A DNA stretch of 31,826 bases, taken from NCBI GenBank assembly GCA_023426345.1, contig JAFAAX010000051.1, positions 1-31,826 of the forward strand, read 5' to 3'. Numbering within the stretch: position 1 is the first letter of the stretch; each line of letters opens with the position of its first letter. Position numbers and translations under genes: made by a program. The notes beneath the pieces are model-generated. The model was not told where the DNA came from. It ran no database searches and worked only from the letters and a program-made list of their open reading frames with translations. Shown here one piece after another: positions 15,776-21,891 of the stretch. Source of the stretch: Actinomycetes bacterium (GTDB lineage: Bacteria; Actinomycetota; Actinomycetes; Actinomycetales; Actinomycetaceae).

Positions 15776-16693
15776 ATGGGACGGGTCATCACACTGGGAT
15801 CGGTGAACCAGGACATCACTGTTACCACGCAGCGGTTCCCCGCGGCGGGGGAGACGTTGACGGGGAGCTCGGTGAGCTACCGCCTGGGAGGCAAGGGCGC
15901 CAACCAGGCGGCGGCCGCCGCCCACGCCGGCGCCGAGTCGGTCTTCGTGGGCCTAGTGGGCGACGACGCTCCGGGCGCCATGCTGCGCGAGGGACTGGAG
16001 CGCCATGGCGTGGACACGCGCCGCCTTGGGACGGTTGCGGGCGGGTCCAGCGGCACTGCGCACATCACGGTCGATGCCTCCGGGGAGAACACGATCATCG
16101 TCGTGCCGGGGACGAACCGGCTGGTGGACGCCGCCCTGCTCGACCGGATCGTCCCGCCCCTGGCCGCCTCCGACGTGCTGGTCCTCCAGGGGGAGGTGCC
16201 GCTGGCCGCCGACGTCGCCGCGGCGAGGGCGGCGCGCGGCGTGGGGGCCGTCGTCATCCTCAACCTCGCCCCGGCCGTCCCACTGGACGAGGGCGTCCTC
16301 CGGCTTCTGGATGTCCTGATCGTCAATGAGACCGAGGCGGGCATCGTCCTGGGCGGACCGGCGCCGCGGTCGCGCGACGAGGCGGCGAGCGCCGCCCGGC
16401 GGCTGGTCGGCCGCGGGCCCGGGCATGTGCTCATCACGCTGGGCGCGGACGGGGCCGTGTGGTCCGACGGGCCGCGGGCGGGCTCGGTGCCTGCTCCTCC
16501 GGTCGAGGCGGTGGTGGACACGACCGGCGCGGGCGATGCCGTCGTCGGCGTGCTGGCCGCCGGCCTGGCCGCGGGGCTTGGGTTCCCGGAGGCCGTCCGC
16601 GCAGCCGTGCGCGCGGGCAGCCTGTCGGTGGGGCGGGCAGGCGCGGCGGACTCATATGGGACGTTCGAGCTCGAGGAGGTCAGTCGTGGCTGA
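15776..16693 (+). CDS. rbsK: Ribokinase-type PfkB sugar kinase
   Basis: A 305-residue ribokinase-like kinase, phosphorylating ribose or a related pentose with ATP in the cytosol. The N-terminus VITLGSVNQDITVTTQRFPAAGETL has the sugar-binding N-x-D, then GGKGANQAAAAAHAGA (PfkB signature 1), then AHITVDASGENTIIVVPGTN. The C-terminal signature DTTGAGDAVVG has Asp248 and the catalytic base Asp254. AGGAG at 15762-15766 is nine bases before the ATG; the 95-bp gap after the CitE-like gene shows no hairpin that I can see, so it probably belongs to the same transcript. As the last operon gene it would channel pentose freed by the two ARH-type hydrolases into the pentose phosphate pathway. Specificity for ribose is probable, not proven. 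Confidence 0.87.
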   Translation: MGRVITLGSVNQDITVTTQRFPAAGETLTGSSVSYRLGGKGANQAAAAAHAGAESVFVGLVGDDAPGAMLREGLERHGVDTRRLGTVAGGSSGTAHITVDASGENTIIVVPGTNRLVDAALLDRIVPPLAASDVLVLQGEVPLAADVAAARAARGVGAVVILNLAPAVPLDEGVLRLLDVLIVNETEAGIVLGGPAPRSRDEAASAARRLVGRGPGHVLITLGADGAVWSDGPRAGSVPAPPVEAVVDTTGAGDAVVGVLAAGLAAGLGFPEAVRAAVRAGSLSVGRAGAADSYGTFELEEVSRG

Positions 16694-16737
16694 TCGGTGC
16701 TACTTGTCCCACTCCGCGTGCAAGCGAGCAGCCACGA
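16684..16737 (+). terminator. Possible terminator hairpin at the end of the ribokinase gene
   Basis: TCGTGGCTG at 16684-16692, overlapping the ribokinase stop, pairs perfectly with CAGCCACGA at 16729-16737. The 36-nt loop can form an inner stem (CTTG with CAAG). There is no T-tract and the loop is long, so this is a moderate candidate for the operon terminator. Confidence 0.4.
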
Positions 16738-16776
16738 TGCCATAGGTTGTTTCGGCAACACGTGGCGATGCGGACG

Positions 16777-16866
16777 ATGGTCCCCGCCCGCGTGGGGATG
16801 AGCCCAGCGCTCGCCGTCTTCGCTCTGAGCGCCCTCGGCCGTCCCCGCTCGCGTACAGCGGGATCT
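16777..16866 (+). CRISPR. Remnant type I-E CRISPR array: two repeats, one spacer
   Basis: Two repeats start with GTCCCCGCCCGCGT (first, 16777-16805) and GTCCCCGCTCGCGT (second, 16838-16866). They are exactly 61 bp apart, which equals a 29-nt repeat plus a 32-nt spacer (16806-16837), the type I-E geometry. The first repeat has the diagnostic CCCCGC / 4-nt loop / GTGGGG hairpin, with one G-U pair, and an ATGAGCCC tail as in actinobacterial I-E repeats. The second diverges after its first half, as terminal repeats often do, so transcription would be left to right. No cas genes or leader are in the window. With so few repeats chance resemblance cannot be excluded, but hairpin, tail and period all agree. 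Confidence 0.65.
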
Positions 16867-16883
16867 GTCATGCGCGGCATGAC
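16867..16883. repeat. Perfect 7-bp inverted repeat
   Basis: GTCATGC-GCG-GCATGAC is a perfect inverted repeat with a 3-bp centre, directly abutting the degenerate end of the CRISPR remnant. It could be a regulator site, a small hairpin or the scar of an insertion. No neighbouring promoter was recognised. Confidence 0.4.
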
Positions 16884-17173
16884 GTCATTTCTCTCAGCTC
16901 ATGAGACTTCAGCATCCAGCCCGGGGTAGTTCAGTGCACGACGGACAGGATCAGCGCCGAGGCGATCAGTGGGATCGTTCGTCCATAGATGCCGAGCAGC
17001 AGGAAAGCTCCGGGAGCGGGAGCCCGTCACGCCGGGCGCGGAGCGCACCCACAGGGGTCCGCGATCCACCGGGCGCACCTCGAGTCTCCCTGGAGGGCAC
17101 CTGCGCCTCGGGACCTCACCACGCGGATGGTTCGGCGTCAGCCGGTGCCATCAATGATCCGCGTGTGCGCCGG

Positions 17174-17222
17174 GAAATCGGAGGCGTCACGGCGCCGCGA
17201 GGGTCGTGGCGCCTCCGATTTC
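17174..17222 (-). terminator. Strong hairpin terminator downstream of marC
   Basis: GAAATCGGAGGCG at 17174-17186 pairs perfectly with CGCCTCCGATTTC at 17210-17222. Five further inner pairs, one of them G-T, extend the stem to about 18 bp. It lies 34 bases after the marC stop. Being symmetrical, it would also stop any read-through from the plus-strand ribokinase operon. Confidence 0.75.
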
Positions 17223-17256
17223 GCGCGCAGGCCCCAGCAACTCGCGCCCCGCCCCG

Positions 17257-17922
17257 CTACGTCAGCCCGGGGAACACCTTGACCGCGCCGGCGGTGATCA
17301 TCTGGACGGCGATGGCCGCCAGGATCATGCCCATGAGGCGGGTCATGATCGTGCGCAGCGTCTGGGACAGGAAGTGGCCGATGTTGCCCGCGAAGTACAG
17401 GACGACTCCGAGGATCGCCAGGACGGCGACCACCGCCAGGCCGACCGACAGGTACGCCGCCGCCCCCTCGCCGCCCTGCCCGCCGCTCTGTCCGTCGCCC
17501 TGGGCGCCGCTGACCAGCAGGATGAGCGTCGCGATGGTGCCGGGGCCGACGATCATCGGGAAGGCGAGGGGGTAGAAGGACGGATCGGCCACCTTCGCAT
17601 GGTGCTGCTGCTCGTCGGCGGTCCCCGTGTGGGCGGTGCTCCCGGTCCCGTTGAGCATGCCGAGCCCGATCATCAGCAACACGATGCCGCCCGCGATGCG
17701 GAAGTCGTCGACGCTGACGCCGAAGAAGGACAGGATCGCCGACCCGCCCAGCAGGAGGACCAGGGACAGGATCAGGCTGTACAGCGCCACCCGCAGGCCG
17801 GTGCGGCGCTGCTGCGCCGTGGCCATCCCCGCCGTCAGCGCCAGGAACGTCGGCAGCGCGACGAACGGGTTCATGATGGCGAACAACGCGGCGAACGCCT
17901 TGACGAACAACCCGATGTCCAT
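17257..17922 (-). CDS. MarC-family integral membrane protein
   Basis: A 221-residue membrane protein of the MarC/UPF0056 family, function not firmly known. About six hydrophobic segments are visible: GLFVKAFAALFAIMNPFVALPTFLAL at the N-terminus, then LILSLVLLLGGSAILSFFGV, RIAGGIVLLMIGLGML, FPMIVGPGTIATLILLVSG, AVVAVLAILGVVLYF and RLMGMILAAIAVQMITAG. The motifs MNPFVALPTFLALT and FRIAGGIVLLMIGLGML and the PLAFPMIVGPGTI segment are family hallmarks. The frame is open upstream, but the start at 17922 is chosen because GGAGGAG lies just before it and the first membrane helix follows directly. A His/Gln-rich cytosolic loop (DEQQHHAKVAD) sits mid-protein. It is transcribed away from hsdM. Confidence 0.9.
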   Translation of the reverse strand: MDIGLFVKAFAALFAIMNPFVALPTFLALTAGMATAQQRRTGLRVALYSLILSLVLLLGGSAILSFFGVSVDDFRIAGGIVLLMIGLGMLNGTGSTAHTGTADEQQHHAKVADPSFYPLAFPMIVGPGTIATLILLVSGAQGDGQSGGQGGEGAAAYLSVGLAVVAVLAILGVVLYFAGNIGHFLSQTLRTIMTRLMGMILAAIAVQMITAGAVKVFPGLT

Positions 17923-18033
17923 GGCTCCTCCAGGATGGTCGAGGACACTGCGCGTGCGAACGTCCGATAGCCCCCACGGTAGCCGACCCCTGCGGCGGGC
18001 CCGCAGCTTCGCGCCCGAGATGCCGATACGCCG

Positions 18034-18042
18034 TGGGATACT
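18034..18042 (+). promoter_or_regulatory. Extended -10 promoter for a leaderless hsdM transcript
   Basis: TGGGATACT is an extended -10 element (TGN followed by GATACT, four of six to TATAAT). It ends seven bases before the GTG start of hsdM at 18050, so transcription should begin at or next to the start codon. No ribosome site precedes that GTG, and no clear -35 is visible, which extended -10 promoters can tolerate. Confidence 0.5.
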
Positions 18043-18049
18043 TCGGGAC

Positions 18050-19741
18050 GTGTCCATTCAGCGCAAGGAAGCAGCCCACGCGGCGTCCCGGGAGGCAGGC
18101 AGGCAAGTCGGCCAGGTCGTTCGGGCGCAGACCAGCACCGCCCAGCGCGACGAGCTCCATCGCACGATCTGGCGGATCGCCAATGACCTGCGGGGAAGCG
18201 TCGACGGCTGGGACTTCAAGTCCTACGTGCTGGGCTTCCTGTTCTACCGGTTCATCTCCGAGAACCTCACGGCCTTCATCAACCGCCAGGAGCACGAGGC
18301 AGAGGACGGCGCTCCCACGTTCGACTACCGACTCCTGGCCGACGAGGACGCGGAGCCGGCGCGGGCGGACCTGGTCGAGGAGAAGGGCTTCTTCATCAAG
18401 CCGTCGGACCTGTTCGCCAACGTCCGGGCCCGCGCGCCCCGCGACAACGACCTCAATGAGACCCTGGCCCGGGTCTTCCACCACATTGAGGGGTCCGCTT
18501 TCGGCACGGAGTCGGAGGCCGATCTCAAGGGCCTGTTCGACGACGTCGACGTCAACTCGAACAAGCTCGGCGCCACGGTCATCGAGCGGAACAAGAAGCT
18601 GGTCAAGCTGCTGGATGCGGTGGGCGACCTCAAGCTGGACGGGGAGTACCAGGACGCGTCGATCGACACCTTCGGCGACGCCTATGAGTACCTGATGACG
18701 ATGTACGCCTCCTCGGCGGGCAAGTCGGGCGGTGAGTTCTTCACCCCCCAGGAGGTCTCCGACCTGCTCGCCCGCCTGACCGTCGTGGGCAAGACGCGCG
18801 TCGAGCGCGTCTACGACCCGGCGTGCGGGTCGGGCTCATTGCTGTTGCGCTTCGCGAAGGTCCTGGGCCGGGACAACGTCGGGAGGTTCTTCGGCCAGGA
18901 GATCAACCTGACCACGTACAACCTGTGCCGGATCAACATGTTCCTCCACGACATCAACTACTCGGACTTCGATATCGCGCACGGCGACACGCTTCTGCAG
19001 CCCGCTCATTGGGACGACCAACCCTTCGATGCGATCGTGTCCAACCCGCCGTACTCGACGCGCTGGGAGGGCTCGGACAACCCTGTCCTCATCAACGATC
19101 CGCGCTATGCGCCCGCCGGGGTCCTGGCCCCGAAGTCGAAGGCCGATCTGGCGTTCACCATGCACATGTTGTCGTGGCTGGCCACGGACGGTACGGCTGC
19201 CATCGTCGAGTTCCCCGGCGTCCTCTACCGCGGGGGTGCCGAGCAGAAGATCCGCCAGTACCTCATCGACAACAACTACGTGGACGCCGTCATCCAGTTG
19301 CCGCCGGATCTGTTCTTCGGAACCACGATCGCGACGTGCGTCATCGTGCTCAAGAAGTCGAAGGCGGACAACAGCGTCCTGTTCATCGATGGGAGTTCGC
19401 TCTTTCAGCGCCAGGGTAACAAGAACAAGTTGATGGAGGCTCACCGCACCCAGATCCTCGACGCCTTCACCGGGCGCCAGGACGTCGAGCACTTCGCACG
19501 GCTGGTCCCGCAGGCGGAGCTCGCCGACAACGCCTACAACCTCTCCGTCTCCAGCTACGTCCAGCCGGAGGACACCCGCGAGGTCATCGACATCACCGAG
19601 CTCAACGCCCGCATCGCCGGCATCGTCGCCCGCGAGGCCGAGCTGCGCGCCCAGATCGACGCGATCGTCGCCGACCTTGAGGGGACCGGGAGTTCCATTG
19701 ACGAGGGCGACGCCGCTGGCCAGGACGGTGCGTCCGCATGA
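18050..19741 (+). CDS. hsdM: Type I restriction-modification methyltransferase subunit HsdM
   Basis: A 563-residue N6-adenine DNA methyltransferase subunit of a type I R-M system, working as M2S and protecting host sites. The N-terminal HsdM helical domain (ELHRTIWRIANDLRGSVDGWDFKSYVLGFLFYRFISENL) covers about residues 25-190. The catalytic domain has FFTPQEVSDLLARL, the S-adenosylmethionine motif PACGSG at 257-262 and the adenine-specific NPPY at 332-335. The frame is open far upstream; GTG 18050 is chosen because it follows an extended -10 and fits the family N-terminus, with ATG 18020 as an alternative. It overlaps hsdS by ATGA. Its resemblance is to the EcoR124-type (IC) subclass, in agreement with the repeat seen in HsdS. 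Confidence 0.94.
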   Translation: MSIQRKEAAHAASREAGRQVGQVVRAQTSTAQRDELHRTIWRIANDLRGSVDGWDFKSYVLGFLFYRFISENLTAFINRQEHEAEDGAPTFDYRLLADEDAEPARADLVEEKGFFIKPSDLFANVRARAPRDNDLNETLARVFHHIEGSAFGTESEADLKGLFDDVDVNSNKLGATVIERNKKLVKLLDAVGDLKLDGEYQDASIDTFGDAYEYLMTMYASSAGKSGGEFFTPQEVSDLLARLTVVGKTRVERVYDPACGSGSLLLRFAKVLGRDNVGRFFGQEINLTTYNLCRINMFLHDINYSDFDIAHGDTLLQPAHWDDQPFDAIVSNPPYSTRWEGSDNPVLINDPRYAPAGVLAPKSKADLAFTMHMLSWLATDGTAAIVEFPGVLYRGGAEQKIRQYLIDNNYVDAVIQLPPDLFFGTTIATCVIVLKKSKADNSVLFIDGSSLFQRQGNKNKLMEAHRTQILDAFTGRQDVEHFARLVPQAELADNAYNLSVSSYVQPEDTREVIDITELNARIAGIVAREAELRAQIDAIVADLEGTGSSIDEGDAAGQDGASA

Positions 19742-20964
19742 GCCGGCTCGAGGAGTTGATCGAAGAACTGTGCCCGGAGGGGGTGGTGTACCGACCGTTG
19801 GGCGAGGTCGGGACATTCACTCGGGGAAGCGGCTTGCAGAAGAAGGACTTCGCCGAGTCCGGGTACCCGTGCATCCACTACGGCCAGATCTACACGCACT
19901 ATGGCGTGTGGGCCACGGAGACGAAGTCGTTCATCGACCCGGACCTCGCCTCACGCCTGCACCGCGCCCAGCCGGGAGACCTCATCATCGCGACGACCAG
20001 CGAGAACGACGAGGACGTCTGCAAGGCGGTGGCGTGGCTGGGAGAGGGAGAAGTCGCTGTCAGTAACGACGCGTGCTTCTATCACCATGATCTCGATCCG
20101 AAGTTCGCTTCCTACTGGTTCCAGTCGAATGGATTCCAGGACCAAAAGAACCGGGCGATCACTGGGACGAAGGTGCGTCGGGTTTCCGCAGAGAGCATGT
20201 CAAAGATGCAGATCCCGGTTCCACCGCTTCTGGTGCAGCAGGAGATCGTGCGGATTCTTGACACTTATGTTACGCTGAAAGCGGAGCTGAAAGCGGAGCT
20301 GAAAGCCCGTGAGCATCAGTATGTGTGGTATCGGGACCGTCTTATCGAAAATGCAAATGATGAGGTTCCATGGGTGCCGCTCAGTAATCTTGGAGAATTC
20401 TTCAGAGGCAGGCGTTTCACCAAGAAGGACTACGTTGACGAAGGCGTTCCAGCAATTCACTACGGGGAGATCTATACGTCGTACGGGGTCTCTGCAGACA
20501 AGACTTTGTCGCATGTACGCAGCGATTCTGGCTTGAAGCTTCGATTCGCTCAGCCTGGGGATGTCGTTCTCACGGACGTTGGCGAAACGGTGGAGGATGT
20601 CGGGAAGGCGGTTGCGTGGGTAGGCGCGAATGACGTTGCGATCCACGACCACTGCTATGCATTCAGGAGCATGATCGATCCCGTGTACGCGTCCTATTGC
20701 ATGCAAACTAGCAGATTTGTTCGGGAAAAGGCGAGGTTTGTCGCCCGAACGAAGGTCAAGACTCTCCTTATTGAGGGATTCTCAAGCATCAGGATTCCTG
20801 TTCCGTCACGTGACGAACAGGGGAGGATCGTGAAGGTTCTCAATAGCTTCGACGCTCTCGTCAATGACCTGTCGTCTGGCCTGCCGGCGGAGATCGCGGC
20901 GCGGCACCAGCAGTACGAGTACTACCGTGACCGGCTGTTGTCCTTCGCAGAGCTTCCGGCATGA
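19738..20964 (+). CDS. hsdS: Type I restriction-modification specificity subunit HsdS
   Basis: A 408-residue DNA-recognition subunit with two target-recognition domains, TRD1 at about residues 15-175 and TRD2 at about 215-375, each reading one half of a bipartite site. Each is followed by a conserved helix ending in a YxWYRDRL/YEYYRDRLL motif. The two TRDs look similar to each other (KKDFAESGYPCIHYGQIYT versus KKDYVDEGVPAIHYGEIYT), which suggests related half-sites. Between them lies a four-residue LKAE repeat at residues 180-191. From about 20260 to 20870 the base composition falls well below hsdM and hsdR, as expected for an exchanged TRD. Its end faces the end of the hepT-like gene 21 bp away. 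Confidence 0.93.
   Translation: MSRLEELIEELCPEGVVYRPLGEVGTFTRGSGLQKKDFAESGYPCIHYGQIYTHYGVWATETKSFIDPDLASRLHRAQPGDLIIATTSENDEDVCKAVAWLGEGEVAVSNDACFYHHDLDPKFASYWFQSNGFQDQKNRAITGTKVRRVSAESMSKMQIPVPPLLVQQEIVRILDTYVTLKAELKAELKAREHQYVWYRDRLIENANDEVPWVPLSNLGEFFRGRRFTKKDYVDEGVPAIHYGEIYTSYGVSADKTLSHVRSDSGLKLRFAQPGDVVLTDVGETVEDVGKAVAWVGANDVAIHDHCYAFRSMIDPVYASYCMQTSRFVREKARFVARTKVKTLLIEGFSSIRIPVPSRDEQGRIVKVLNSFDALVNDLSSGLPAEIAARHQQYEYYRDRLLSFAELPA
20275..20310 (+). repeat. 12-bp repeats coding LKAE in the HsdS central spacer
   Basis: Two identical 12-bp units CTGAAAGCGGAG (20275-20286 and 20287-20298) are followed by a partial third, CTGAAAGCCCGT, together encoding LKAE-LKAE-LKAR. In EcoR124I and EcoR124II a TAEL repeat at the equivalent place differs in number and changes the length of the non-specific gap in the DNA target. 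Slippage here could alter specificity without breaking the frame. Confidence 0.85.
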
Positions 20965-20985
20965 CAGCTGCTCCTGAGGGAGGCG

Positions 20986-21324
20986 TCAGTCCTCGACGAC
21001 GCGCGTGATGTAGCGGCGAATCGTGGGCAAGTCGTTGACCAACGTGTCCCAGACCGCCCCGTAGTCTGTCCCCTCGTAGTGATGGGCCAGGCGATCTCTC
21101 ATCCGCTTGATCTGCGACCACGGGACCTCGGGATGCTGCTCACAGGTATCGGTGCTGAGCCGTGCCACATTCTCACCAATCTTGATGATCAAGGACTCCG
21201 CGGCAAGGCCCGGGACATTGGCGGTATCGCCGACATACCAGTCGCGCCCTCGTGCGACAAGGCCCTCACCGACCTCACACAGACGGACGATCTCCCGCAA
21301 AGCGGCGACATCGCGGGTGTTCAC
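20986..21324 (-). CDS. hepT: HepT-like HEPN RNase toxin (DUF86)
   Basis: A 112-residue protein of the HepT/DUF86 family, a HEPN-fold ribonuclease toxin. The active-site motif RX4HXY is present as RDRLAHHY near residues 74-85, preceded by VPWSQIKRM, the standard DUF86 context (P-W-x-x-I-x-x-M-R-D-x-x-x-H). The GTG start overlaps the stop of the antitoxin gene by four bases, so synthesis is coupled and antitoxin comes first. In studied MntA/HepT pairs the antitoxin inactivates the toxin by AMP transfer to the tyrosine of this motif; that tyrosine is present here. The gene is inverted relative to hsdS and hsdR, between which it sits. Confidence 0.9.
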   Translation of the reverse strand: MNTRDVAALREIVRLCEVGEGLVARGRDWYVGDTANVPGLAAESLIIKIGENVARLSTDTCEQHPEVPWSQIKRMRDRLAHHYEGTDYGAVWDTLVNDLPTIRRYITRVVED

Positions 21325-21764
21325 ACCGGCACCGCCGTGGAGAGGATCTCATGATCCTCCGTGAGTCCGCCATCGGAGACCACGTCGACGTCGACGCCCA
21401 GAAGATCCTCCGCCGCCTCGGTGAAGCCTGCGAGAGTGAGGAGGCCGACCCCGGGATCCCGCGTGACCAGCAGGTCCAGGTCGCTCCCCGGTTCGTCAGT
21501 TCCCCGCGCTGTCGATCCGAAGACGCGGAGGTTGCGGAGTCCGTACGCGGCGGCAAGGTCTGCCAGTGCTTGGCGATGGGCATCCAGCGTCGTGTGGGGC
21601 AATGGGCGCGCAGCGTTCCGGAGGCGTGTGATCATGTCCGGACTCGGCCGACGCCTCCCGGCCTCATAGGCGGCGATGTTCGGCTGGCCCACGCCCGCCC
21701 GCCGGGCGAGTTCGGACTGAGTGAGACCGGCTGCCTCTCGGATCTCGCGAACCTCGTTGATCAT
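21321..21764 (-). CDS. mntA: MntA-like nucleotidyltransferase antitoxin with N-terminal HTH
   Basis: A 147-residue fusion. Residues 2-56 are an XRE-type helix-turn-helix (INEVREIREAAGLTQSELARRAGVGQPNIAAYEAGRRRPSPDMI). Residues about 60-147 are a minimal nucleotidyltransferase with the signature GSTARG...SDLDLLV, matching GSX10DXD, and a later acidic residue in VDVDVVSDGG. It should antagonise the HepT-like toxin by AMPylation and, through the HTH, repress its own promoter. ATG 21764 is chosen because a perfect TATAAT lies six bases upstream, giving a leaderless mRNA; a longer frame back to 21950 would read through hsdR's 5' end. The HTH makes this a dual antitoxin and regulator sitting between hsdS and hsdR. 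Confidence 0.88.
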   Translation of the reverse strand: MINEVREIREAAGLTQSELARRAGVGQPNIAAYEAGRRRPSPDMITRLRNAARPLPHTTLDAHRQALADLAAAYGLRNLRVFGSTARGTDEPGSDLDLLVTRDPGVGLLTLAGFTEAAEDLLGVDVDVVSDGGLTEDHEILSTAVPV

Positions 21765-21770
21765 GGCGGC

Positions 21771-21798
21771 ATTATATCGTGTGACATGCGTCGGTCGA
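21771..21798 (-). promoter_or_regulatory. Promoter of the mntA-hepT pair, leaderless
   Basis: Read on the minus strand, a perfect -10 TATAAT (complement of 21771-21776) lies exactly six bases before the mntA ATG, placing the transcription start on the start codon. A -35 candidate TCGACC (complement of 21793-21798, four of six) is separated by 16 bp. The promoter overlaps the opposing hsdR promoter. Confidence 0.7.
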
Positions 21799-21811
21799 TG
21801 CTCCGTATGAT
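21781..21811 (+). promoter_or_regulatory. Predicted hsdR promoter, overlapping the mntA promoter
   Basis: GTGACA at 21781-21786 (five of six to TTGACA) and TATGAT at 21806-21811 (five of six to TATAAT) are separated by a slightly long 19-bp spacer. Transcription would start near 21818, at the left edge of the inverted repeat 21819-21838. The two opposing promoters share the same DNA, so polymerase binding at one should hinder the other. Confidence 0.55.
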
Positions 21812-21818
21812 GAAGGAT

Positions 21819-21838
21819 GTTCTCCAGAATAGGAGAAC
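21819..21838. promoter_or_regulatory. Perfect inverted repeat at the hsdR transcription start
   Basis: GTTCTCC at 21819-21825 and GGAGAAC at 21832-21838 form a perfect 7-bp inverted repeat with a 6-bp AT-rich centre. The size and AT-rich centre fit an operator for a dimeric XRE-type HTH protein, and the HTH-MntA protein is encoded 55 bases away. Alternatively it is a small 5'-UTR hairpin. Confidence 0.6.
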
Positions 21839-21891
21839 TCGTGATGCCGATGGTCACGATGGAGACGAACGGCCGATGGGAGGCTGGGAGT

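Larger units (their letters stand above)
16694..17256. other. Intergenic region with CRISPR remnant and hairpins, no gene
   Basis: No convincing gene lies between the ribokinase and marC. The stretch holds the ribokinase hairpin, a two-repeat CRISPR remnant, a 7-bp inverted repeat at 16867-16883 and the marC terminator. On the minus strand, 16931-17026 is open for about 30 codons ending in a hydrophobic stretch (LLLGIYGRTIPLIASALIL) then a stop. It has no start codon or ribosome site and may be the decayed C-terminus of a lost membrane-protein gene. The loss of genes here fits a site of past insertion or deletion. Confidence 0.5.

Noticed and set aside
16703..16735. A third CRISPR repeat upstream (GTCCCACTCCGCGTG)
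   Set aside because: It is 74 rather than 61 bp from the first repeat, lacks the CCCCGC/GGGG hairpin and is better explained as the loop of the ribokinase hairpin.
16881..16888. TGACGTCA-like 8-bp palindrome next to the CRISPR remnant
   Set aside because: Eight-base palindromes occur by chance at this length, and no promoter or partner site is nearby.
17627..18049. N-terminal extension of hsdM upstream of 18050
   Set aside because: The extension runs antisense to marC, adds residues unlike any HsdM and has no ribosome site.
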